NCBI GenBank assembly: GCA_937957805.1
Contig: CALFXW010000076.1
Coordinates: 1 to 12,227 of the forward strand
DNA from: an uncultured Sphingopyxis sp.
Lineage (GTDB): Bacteria; Pseudomonadota; Alphaproteobacteria; Sphingomonadales; Sphingomonadaceae
DNA: 12,227 bases
Direction of reading: 5' to 3'
Shown: one piece after another, positions 6,466 to 12,227 of the stretch
Layout: the number at the start of each line of letters is the position of its first letter
How positions within the stretch are numbered: position 1 is the first letter of the stretch
Position numbers and translations under genes: made by a program
The notes under the pieces: model-generated
What the model was told of the DNA's origin: nothing
What the model saw: only the letters and a program-made list of their open reading frames with translations
Databases searched by the model: none

Positions 6466-6918
6466 TTATTGTTGCAAGGGCACATTGCCTGCAGGGGCCG
6501 CTGCGGACGGGTTAGCGGCAGGCGCACCCGGCGCAGGTGCCGCTGCACCCGTCGCCGCCCCAGCAGCAGCGGACAGCGGATCGCCGCCGCCCAGCGGCAC
6601 GCCGGTTGTGGGTGCCTGCAACGGCTGCGTCGCTTCGGCCGGGCCGTTGGGCACGCTTGCCGCCTTGGCGTTTGTGTCAATCTGCGATGAACGATGCCCG
6701 ACCGAGGCATAGATCGCCAAAATGATCGACAAAGAAACAAAGGCCGTCGCCAAAATCGCGGTCGTGCGGGTCAGAAAATCCTTTGCCCCATGCGCCGACA
6801 GGAATCCGGTTGGGCTGCCGCCGGTGCCAAGGCCACCGCCCTCTGATTTTTGCATCAAAATGACGGTGATAAGGCCGAGCGTGACCAGCGCCTGTAGAAC
6901 CAAGAGAAAGGTGTACAT
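6466..6918 (-). CDS. secG: Preprotein translocase subunit SecG (150 aa)
   Basis: SecG is the small third subunit of the SecYEG protein-conducting channel in the inner membrane. Two membrane helices are visible, at about residues 3-22 and 52-75, joined by the diagnostic loop LMQKSEGGGLGTGGSPTGFL. After the second helix comes a low-complexity tail of about 70 residues rich in Ala, Pro and Gly, which makes the protein longer than the 110-residue E. coli SecG. Extended tails of this kind occur in alphaproteobacterial SecG (family knowledge). The ATG at 6918 gives the expected MYTFLLVLQ N-terminus and is preceded by a GGGA ribosome binding site, and an upstream in-frame ATG (6945) would add residues unlike the family. 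It follows tpiA by 81 bases, a common pairing in bacteria. Confidence 0.96.
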   Translation of the reverse strand: MYTFLLVLQALVTLGLITVILMQKSEGGGLGTGGSPTGFLSAHGAKDFLTRTTAILATAFVSLSIILAIYASVGHRSSQIDTNAKAASVPNGPAEATQPLQAPTTGVPLGGGDPLSAAAGAATGAAAPAPGAPAANPSAAAPAGNVPLQQ

Positions 6919-6957
6919 TATTTTTCCCGAAAATACGCCGCGCAAACTTCACCCGCC

Positions 6958-6975
6958 GCGCGCCAATTGCCGCGC
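6958..6975. repeat. 18-bp near-perfect palindrome upstream of secG
   Basis: GCGCGCCAATTGCCGCGC reads the same on both strands except at one symmetrical pair of positions. It lies in the 81-base gap between tpiA and secG, 40-57 bases upstream of the secG start. It could be a protein-binding dyad or a chance result of GC-rich sequence. No further structure is evident in this gap. Confidence 0.35.
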
Positions 6976-6999
6976 ACATAGGGCGACAGCCGCACGCAA

Positions 7000-7746
7000 T
7001 CAAGTATTAGACACGACCTGTCCCGCCCCGATAATCGGCACAAATTTGGCAGCGCTCAGGCTCGCCCCACCCACCAGCGCGCCATCGACGTTGCTAGTCG
7101 CCAATATTTCCGCCGCATTGTCGGGGGTGACAGACCCGCCGTAAAGGATGCGAACATCATCTGCCGCACTGCCGAGCACGCCGCGAATAGCATCATGCAT
7201 GGCGGCAATTTCGGCGGTTGAGGCGGTAAGCCCGGTCCCGATCGCCCAAATGGGTTCATAGGCAATGGCGATGCGTTTTGGCGCGTTGATGAGCGCCATC
7301 GGCAAGGACTGCGCCACTTGATCGAGCACAAAGGCTTCGGCATCACCCGCTTCGCGTATGCTGAGCGCTTCGCCGACGCAGATGATAACATCCAGCCCTG
7401 CCCCCAGCGCTGCAGAGGCTTTGTTGCGTACCATTTCGCTTGATTCGTGGGAATATTCGCGCCGTTCGCTATGGCCGACGATGGCGAGTTTTGCGCCGCA
7501 ATCGGCGAGCATATCGGCCGAAACGCTGCCGGTAAAAGCACCCTTGTCGATCATATGGCAATCCTGCCCGCCGACGCAAAGCTGGGGGCATAGTTTTGCC
7601 ATCGCCATCACCAGCGTAAAGGGCGGACACAGTGCAACATCGACTCCAGCATGCGCGTGCGCCGCTTTTTCAATCGCCTGCGCTTCGTGCAGCGAGGTGA
7701 TATGACCGTTCATCTTCCAATTACCGACAATAAATTTGCGTCGCAT
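7000..7746 (-). CDS. tpiA: Triose-phosphate isomerase (248 aa)
   Basis: TpiA interconverts dihydroxyacetone phosphate and glyceraldehyde 3-phosphate in central carbon metabolism. Catalytic residues are all present: K11 in VGNWKMNG, H92 in IVGHSERR and E163 in AYEPIWAIGTG. The phosphate-binding loop ILYGGSV near the C-terminus is intact, and length is typical. At the dimer-interface loop the usual GAFTGE reads GAFTGS (residues 69-74), a substitution at a commonly acidic position. ATG 7746 is preceded by GGGCGG and gives the family N-terminus MRRKFIVGNWKMN. It is the first gene of the minus-strand run and is divergent from ppiD. Confidence 0.98.
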   Translation of the reverse strand: MRRKFIVGNWKMNGHITSLHEAQAIEKAAHAHAGVDVALCPPFTLVMAMAKLCPQLCVGGQDCHMIDKGAFTGSVSADMLADCGAKLAIVGHSERREYSHESSEMVRNKASAALGAGLDVIICVGEALSIREAGDAEAFVLDQVAQSLPMALINAPKRIAIAYEPIWAIGTGLTASTAEIAAMHDAIRGVLGSAADDVRILYGGSVTPDNAAEILATSNVDGALVGGASLSAAKFVPIIGAGQVVSNT

Positions 7747-7913
7747 TATCCGCCCTTTGTTTCAAACTCTGATCCATCGCCTAGCGTTGCTGCGCGCCGC
7801 ACTCAACCGGCAAAAGCGCTGGACGCGCCCACCCGGACGCAGTTTAGCTTGAAGCAGCGCCGCCACCCCCCTAAAGCGCTGCACCATATTTCCGCATATC
7901 AGGCCTCTACCCC
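7747..7913. promoter_or_regulatory. Divergent promoter region between tpiA and ppiD
   Basis: Transcription of the tpiA cluster (minus) and the ppiD-trp cluster (plus) must both start in or near these 167 bases if they are first genes. I cannot assign convincing -35/-10 pairs. Visible structure includes an inverted repeat GCAGCGC...GCGCTGC (7854-7860 and 7876-7882, 15-base spacer). A direct repeat of AAAGCGCTG also occurs at 7813-7821 and 7873-7881, 60 bases apart. ppiD lacks a strong ribosome binding site (AGG 10 bases before the ATG). Confidence 0.55.
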
Positions 7914-9851
7914 ATGATTCAGTTTTTCCGCGCCATCCTAACCTCCAAAATCGGTGCGGCCATTGCGCTCACCCTATTGGTGATTTTGGGGTTTGCCTTT
8001 GTGCTCGGCGATGTGACGGGGATGAGCGGCGCGGGTCAGGTTGGCGACAATGTCATTGCCAAAGTGGGTAGTCGCAGCATCACCATGCAGGATGTGCGCC
8101 AGCGGGTGCAGATCGAATATCGGCGCGCGCAACAGCAAAACCCACAGCTCACCATGGAACAATTTCTGGCAGGCGACACGCTCGACGCGCTGATCAATCA
8201 GACGGTCGAACTTTATGCGCTCGAACAATATGCCCGCACCAATGGCATCGGTATCGATAGGGAAACCATTGATGCTGAAATCGCGCGCACGCCGGGCTTT
8301 GCCGGGGTCAGCGGCAGCTTTGACCAGGAAATCATGCGCCAGGCCCTGCAACAACAGGGGATGAGCGTTGATCAATATCGCGCCAACCTGATCAACGCAT
8401 CCATCGTGCGCCAATTGGTCGCCGCATATGGCACGCTGCGTGATGCGCCGCGCGGGCTGGTTGTCCCTTACGCATCCTTGTTGATGGAACGGCGGATCGG
8501 GGACGCAACCTTTGTACCTGCATCGCGTTTTGCGCCGACCGCCGACCCGACGCCGCAGCAATTGCAGGCCTTTTACACTGCGCAACGCCAGCGTTATCTG
8601 CTCCCCGAGCGGCGGGTGGTGCGTTATGCGGTAATTGACCAAAGCAATGTGCCCGCCGTTGCCCCGCCAACATCCGCGCAAATTGCAGAGGCGTATCGTG
8701 CGGCGAGCGCCGAATTTGCTGCGCGTGAAACCCGCCGGTTCAATCAGGTCATCGTCGAAACACGGGCGGCTGCCGACCGGATTGCAGCGGCCGCGCGCGG
8801 TGGCCAATCGCTCGACGCTGCGGCGCGGGCAGCGGGCCTTTCGGCCGCGCGCATCGATGCTGCGAACAAGGAAAGCTTTGCCGCAAGCACCAGCGCTGCA
8901 GTAGCCGACACAGCCTTTGCGGCACCTCAAGGTGGCATCGTTGGGCCATTGCAGGTGCCGCTGGGCTTTGTTGTCCTCCATGTCGAATCGGCCACATCAA
9001 TTCCCCAGCGCACGCTGGCCGAAGTCACCCCCATGCTCACCCAGCGGCTCAATGAACAGCACAAGCAAGAGGCGATGGTTGACCTGTTCAATAATGTGCA
9101 GGATGCGCTGAACGGTGGGGCAAGCGTTGCCGAAATCGCGACCGACAAGCATCTGGCCTTGGTCGAAACACCCGCAATTTTGGCCAATGGTCAGTCGCTG
9201 GCGAACCCCGCCTTTCGCTGGGAAGCGCGGCTAAACTCCCTGCTTTCCGCCGCTTTTCAAATGCATCAGGGCGATGCTGCGCAGTTGGTAACGCTGGAAG
9301 AAGGCCGCGTTTTTGCGGCTGTTGATGTGCCGACCACCATCGCCGCCGCACCGCCTCCGCTGGCAGAGATTGCGACGCGGGCAACCGCAGACTGGAAACA
9401 GGCCGAAGGTGCCAAGCGCGCGCGCGATGTGGCGCGCCGCATCCTCGCCAATGTGGAAAATGGGCAGAGCATGTCGGCTGCCTCTACCGCCGCTGGCAAC
9501 AGCCTCTCCGTTCAGCAAATCACCGCGCGGCGGCTCGATACGGTCATCGCCCCCAATCGCGTGCCGCCCGAAGTCGCGCTGCTGTTCGCGATGGATGGTG
9601 GCGCGGTGCGCACGCTTGAAATGCCGGGTGGCAGCGGCTGGATGGTCATTAAATTGGCACGGATTGAACCGGGTGATGCCAGCGGCGATCAACAGGTTGT
9701 GACGGGCGTTGGCCGCGAATTTGTGCAGGCGCTGGGCGCGGATTATGTCCAGATTTTGGTCAATGCCGCCCGCGCACAATTTCCCGTCAACATCAATCGG
9801 GAGGCGGTTCGCACGCTGCGCGAGCAGCTGCTCGGCCGTGGCGGGAACTGA
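7914..9851 (+). CDS. ppiD: PpiD-like membrane-anchored peptidyl-prolyl isomerase/chaperone (645 aa)
   Basis: PpiD-family proteins are anchored in the inner membrane near the Sec channel and help fold newly exported proteins in the periplasm. Here a short cytoplasmic start (MIQFFRAILTSK) is followed by one membrane helix at about residues 13-32. Next comes a SurA-like N-terminal chaperone segment (about 40-180, with VIAKVGSRSITMQDVRQRV and QFLAGDTLDALINQTVE). A parvulin-like domain follows at about 250-360 (RFNQVIVETRAAADRI to GPLQVPLGFVVLHVES), and then a long helical C-terminal part. Length matches the family (E. coli 623). The parvulin domain appears divergent, as in many PpiD proteins, so isomerase activity is uncertain. 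It is the first plus-strand gene, and trpE starts 26 bases after its stop, suggesting a shared transcript. Confidence 0.93.
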   Translation: MIQFFRAILTSKIGAAIALTLLVILGFAFVLGDVTGMSGAGQVGDNVIAKVGSRSITMQDVRQRVQIEYRRAQQQNPQLTMEQFLAGDTLDALINQTVELYALEQYARTNGIGIDRETIDAEIARTPGFAGVSGSFDQEIMRQALQQQGMSVDQYRANLINASIVRQLVAAYGTLRDAPRGLVVPYASLLMERRIGDATFVPASRFAPTADPTPQQLQAFYTAQRQRYLLPERRVVRYAVIDQSNVPAVAPPTSAQIAEAYRAASAEFAARETRRFNQVIVETRAAADRIAAAARGGQSLDAAARAAGLSAARIDAANKESFAASTSAAVADTAFAAPQGGIVGPLQVPLGFVVLHVESATSIPQRTLAEVTPMLTQRLNEQHKQEAMVDLFNNVQDALNGGASVAEIATDKHLALVETPAILANGQSLANPAFRWEARLNSLLSAAFQMHQGDAAQLVTLEEGRVFAAVDVPTTIAAAPPPLAEIATRATADWKQAEGAKRARDVARRILANVENGQSMSAASTAAGNSLSVQQITARRLDTVIAPNRVPPEVALLFAMDGGAVRTLEMPGGSGWMVIKLARIEPGDASGDQQVVTGVGREFVQALGADYVQILVNAARAQFPVNINREAVRTLREQLLGRGGN

Positions 9852-9877
9852 GCGCGCGCGCCGCGCCCGCAGCACCT

Positions 9878-11401
9878 GTGCAGGGCGGAATTTCAGGGAC
9901 TAAGGAAGCGCTGGGGGCGCTGGCCGATGGCAAGGGCGCGCTGCTGTGGGCGCAGCGGATCGCCGATTGCGACACGCCCATTTCGGCGGCGCTATCACTG
10001 ATGCGGCCGGAACGCGGCGACTGGATACTTGAATCGGTCGAAGGGGGCGCGACGCGCGGGCGTTACAGCCTGATCGGTCTTGACCCCGATCTCGTCCTAC
10101 GCGCGGAGGGTGATGCCGCACAAATCAACCGCCACTGGCAGTTGGACCGTCAGCGGTTCAAACCGCTCGACCAAGCACCCATCGATGCGCTGCGCCAATT
10201 GGTCGGCGAATGCCGGATCGACCCGGTTCCCGATGGGCTGCCCAGCGCGCTCGCCTGCCTCGTCGGTTATTTTGCCTATGAAATTTATGGGCAAATCGAA
10301 ACATTGCCGCGTCCTGCGCCCAACCCCATCGGTGCGAGCGATTATTTCTTTGTCCGCCCGACCTTGCTGCTGGTTTTTGACCGGCTGACCGACCTTGTCT
10401 GGATCGTCGCGCCGGTCTGGCCCGATGGTGCAGCACCGCCCGAACGGGTCGTCGCACGGGCGGAGGAGCGGATCAACGCCGCGCTCTACGCACTCGATCA
10501 GCGCGGGGTATCGCCATGTGCAGATATGGCGATCGACCCGACGACCATGGCGCTGGAGCCTGTGCTGCCCGCCGGGCGATACGCGCAGATGGTGGCGCGG
10601 GCGAAAGAATATATTGTTGCGGGTGATATTTTTCAGGTCGTGCTTGCACAGCGTTTTACCACGCCCTTCACCCTGCCCCCGATCACCCTCTACCGCGCGC
10701 TACGGCGGATCAACCCCAGCCCTTTCCTCTATTTCCTCGACCTGCCGGAGATGGCGATTGTCGGTTCAAGCCCCGAAATATTGGTCCGCGTGCGCGATGG
10801 GGAAATCACCATCCGGCCAATTGCGGGCACCCGTCCGCGCGGCGCCAATGCGGCAGAGGATGTCGCCAATCGAACCTCCTTGCTCGCCGATGCAAAGGAA
10901 TGTGCCGAACATCTGATGCTGCTCGACCTTGGACGCAATGATGTGGGGCGCAGCGCGCGCGCCGGAACGGTCAGCGTCACCGATGCCTTCACTGTCGAAT
11001 TTTACAGCCATGTCATGCACATCGTATCCAATGTCGTCGGCGCGTTGGATGCGGGCAAGGACGCGCTCGACGCGCTGTTTGCGGGCTTTCCGGCGGGCAC
11101 AGTTTCGGGCGCGCCAAAAGTGCGCGCCGCCCAAATCATCGCCGAACTGGAAAGCGAAACACGCGGCGTCTATGCTGGTGGCATCGGCTATTTCGCGCCC
11201 GATGGCAGCATGGACAGCTGTATCGTGCTGCGTACCGGCATATTGAAGGACGGCATGCTCCACGTCACCGCAGGCGCGGGCATCGTCGCCGACAGCGATG
11301 CCGAATATGAACAACGCGAGTGCGAGGCAAAGGCGCGCGCGCTGCTCGCCGCTGCGCAAGAGGCAGTGCGCATCGCGGGTGAAGCGGGGTATGGGCAATG
11401 A
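9878..11401 (+). CDS. trpE: Anthranilate synthase component I (507 aa)
   Basis: TrpE converts chorismate to anthranilate, the first committed step of tryptophan synthesis, using ammonia delivered by TrpG. The N-terminal regulatory part has ILESVEGGATRGRYSLIG. L51-E52-S53 corresponds to the LLES tryptophan-binding motif, so feedback inhibition is expected. The chorismate-binding domain shows SSPEILVR, PIAGTRPRG, LLDLGRNDVGR, AGTVSGAPKVRAAQII and GAGIVADSDAEYE. The start is uncertain: GTG at 9878 fits the family length but has no ribosome binding site, and no ATG occurs until codon 42. No leader peptide or attenuator is seen before it, as only 26 bases separate it from ppiD. Its TGA overlaps the trpG start (ATGA), giving translational coupling of the two subunits. 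Confidence 0.96.
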   Translation: MQGGISGTKEALGALADGKGALLWAQRIADCDTPISAALSLMRPERGDWILESVEGGATRGRYSLIGLDPDLVLRAEGDAAQINRHWQLDRQRFKPLDQAPIDALRQLVGECRIDPVPDGLPSALACLVGYFAYEIYGQIETLPRPAPNPIGASDYFFVRPTLLLVFDRLTDLVWIVAPVWPDGAAPPERVVARAEERINAALYALDQRGVSPCADMAIDPTTMALEPVLPAGRYAQMVARAKEYIVAGDIFQVVLAQRFTTPFTLPPITLYRALRRINPSPFLYFLDLPEMAIVGSSPEILVRVRDGEITIRPIAGTRPRGANAAEDVANRTSLLADAKECAEHLMLLDLGRNDVGRSARAGTVSVTDAFTVEFYSHVMHIVSNVVGALDAGKDALDALFAGFPAGTVSGAPKVRAAQIIAELESETRGVYAGGIGYFAPDGSMDSCIVLRTGILKDGMLHVTAGAGIVADSDAEYEQRECEAKARALLAAAQEAVRIAGEAGYGQ

Positions 11402-12009
11402 TTTTGGTCATCGACAATTATGACAGCTTTACCTTCAACCTTGTCCATTATCTGCGCGAATTGGGCGCAGAGGTGGTCGTGGTGCGCAATGATGCGTGGA
11501 GCGTCGAACAGGCGATGAAGAGCGGCGCCAAAGGATTCCTCATCTCCCCCGGGCCGGGCACACCCGATGGCGCGGGGATAGCGCTCGACCTGATTTCTGC
11601 CTGCGCGGCGGAGGGGCGTCGCCCCCTGCTCGGCGTCTGCCTTGGCCATCAGGCAATCGGACAAAGTTTCGGCGCAAATGTGGTACGCGGCCACTTGATG
11701 CACGGAAAAACGGCCAGCGTTCGCCACGACGGCAGCGGCATTTTCACAGGGATCCCTAATCGCTTCACCGCAACCCGATATCACAGTCTGGTCGTGGAAA
11801 ATCTGCCCGAATGCCTCAACATCAATGCAACGAGCGACGATGGTGCGGTGATGGGTTTTGCCCATAAGAGCCTACCCATCCATGGGGTGCAATTTCACCC
11901 CGAAAGCATCGCCACCCAGCATGGCCATGCGATGCTGGCCAATTTCCTGCGCATGGCGGGGATTGAACCTATGGCCATCCCCAACCGCGACATAGCCCTG
12001 CCGCTATGA
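11398..12009 (+). CDS. trpG: Anthranilate synthase component II, glutamine amidotransferase (203 aa)
   Basis: TrpG hydrolyses glutamine and passes ammonia to TrpE. It is a class I amidotransferase with the N-terminal ILVIDNYDSFTFNLVHYL, oxyanion loop SPGPGTPDGAG (50-60), nucleophile C81 in GVCLGHQAIG, and H167/E169 in GVQFHPES. Length is normal for a stand-alone subunit. In organisms lacking a separate pabA the same protein can also serve 4-aminobenzoate synthesis (family knowledge); this cannot be judged here. Its start overlaps the trpE stop by four bases, and its own stop again forms ATGA with a following ATG at 12006, the pattern expected for a coupled trpD. Confidence 0.97.
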   Translation: MILVIDNYDSFTFNLVHYLRELGAEVVVVRNDAWSVEQAMKSGAKGFLISPGPGTPDGAGIALDLISACAAEGRRPLLGVCLGHQAIGQSFGANVVRGHLMHGKTASVRHDGSGIFTGIPNRFTATRYHSLVVENLPECLNINATSDDGAVMGFAHKSLPIHGVQFHPESIATQHGHAMLANFLRMAGIEPMAIPNRDIALPL

Positions 12010-12035
12010 CCGCACTGCCCGACCCGTCGCACCCG
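12006..12035 (+). CDS. trpD: Probable first codons of trpD, cut by a chimeric junction
   Basis: ATG at 12006 overlaps the trpG stop (ATGA). The first ten codons read MTALPDPSHP, similar in style to sphingomonad anthranilate phosphoribosyltransferase N-termini as I remember them, and trpD is the gene expected here. The frame stays open to the window end, but after about codon 10 the wording (RHRAGGAGDIGFG, then Ser/Arg-rich) does not resemble TrpD. The 3' boundary given is approximate. Confidence 0.45.
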
Positions 12036-12227
12036 CGGCATCGAGCCGGTGGCGCAGGCGATATCGGCTTCGGCTTGCTCTTCGCCCCGAGCACGAGCGG
12101 CCACCGCCGATCCACTTCGCGCTCGAGTTCCTCCAGGCGCTTCGACGTGTCGGCGAAGTCGGCGCCCTCGTCCATCTTGTCGCGCAGGTCGATCGCGTTC
12201 GATACCAGCCCGACGAGTAGCTCGCTC
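12017..12227 (-). CDS. Fragment of an unrecognised protein, probably from unrelated DNA
   Basis: On the minus strand a frame is open from the window edge and reads like a real protein. A helical, charged stretch (SELLVGLVSNAIDLRDKMDE, then FADTSKRLEELEREVDRRWP) is followed by a Lys/Pro linker and CRGCDGSG, a CxxC motif of zinc-ribbon type. Codons are strongly G/C-ending and the segment looks more GC-rich than the genes beside it. The N-terminus is outside the window, and towards trpG the frame runs into unrelated sequence. I do not recognise the family. The tail-to-tail placement in the middle of a trp operon, at a contig end, suggests a chimeric join and not a native gene here. Confidence 0.4.

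Noticed and set aside
6485..6712. A plus-strand Ala/Pro/Gly-rich frame opposite the secG tail
   Set aside because: It is produced by the repetitive GC-rich codons of the SecG C-terminal tail and has no plausible start context or family.
7974..8981. A 335-codon minus-strand frame opposite ppiD
   Set aside because: It is Arg/Cys/His-rich with no domain, and the plus-strand PpiD protein is continuous and well-formed across the same bases.
9852..9877. A trp attenuator or leader peptide before trpE
   Set aside because: Only 26 bases separate ppiD from trpE, with no Trp codons, small frame or terminator-antiterminator pairing, so classical attenuation is not supported here.
10766..11865. Two long minus-strand frames opposite trpE and trpG
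   Set aside because: TrpE and TrpG have every expected motif on the plus strand. The opposite frames lack recognisable families and ribosome binding sites.

Overview
The window carries ordinary chromosomal housekeeping genes of an alphaproteobacterium, most likely of the order Sphingomonadales. This rests on the protein wording (DnaE, LolD, PpiD and TrpE read like sphingomonad orthologues from memory), on moderately high G+C, and on the neighbourhoods lolC-lolD-(peroxidase)-dnaE, tpiA-secG-pyrG and ppiD-trpE-trpG. No database search was possible. I see no tRNA, rRNA, CRISPR array, insertion sequence or phage module.

Layout. Bases 1-26 are an Illumina adapter remnant, so the window begins at a contig edge. 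From 27 to about 7746 every recognised gene is on the minus strand. Read in the direction of transcription they are tpiA, secG, pyrG, a CRP/FNR-family regulator, then after a 444-base gap lolC, lolD, a glutathione peroxidase and the start of dnaE, which is cut by the contig edge. A 167-base divergent region (7747-7913) separates tpiA from a plus-strand run: ppiD, trpE, trpG and a few codons that look like the start of trpD. The last roughly 190 bases do not continue trpD. They look like coding sequence of an unrelated protein on the opposite strand, so the 3' end is probably chimeric.

Function. lolC and lolD encode the inner-membrane ABC machine that releases lipoproteins for transport to the outer membrane. 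The peroxidase gene is wedged tightly between lolD and dnaE. tpiA (glycolysis), secG (protein export) and pyrG (CTP synthesis) form a loose same-strand cluster with the regulator. PpiD is a membrane-anchored periplasmic folding factor, and trpE/trpG encode the two subunits of anthranilate synthase, translationally coupled by an ATGA overlap.

I found no new multi-gene system. The most interesting unexplained signal is in the gap between the regulator and lolC: a strong plus-strand intrinsic-terminator-like hairpin with a GNRA tetraloop and U-rich tail, although no plus-strand gene lies upstream. It could end an undescribed small RNA of about 170 nt. The same gap also holds two hairpins in the presumed lolC leader. 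The two artefact ends matter for anyone using this sequence.
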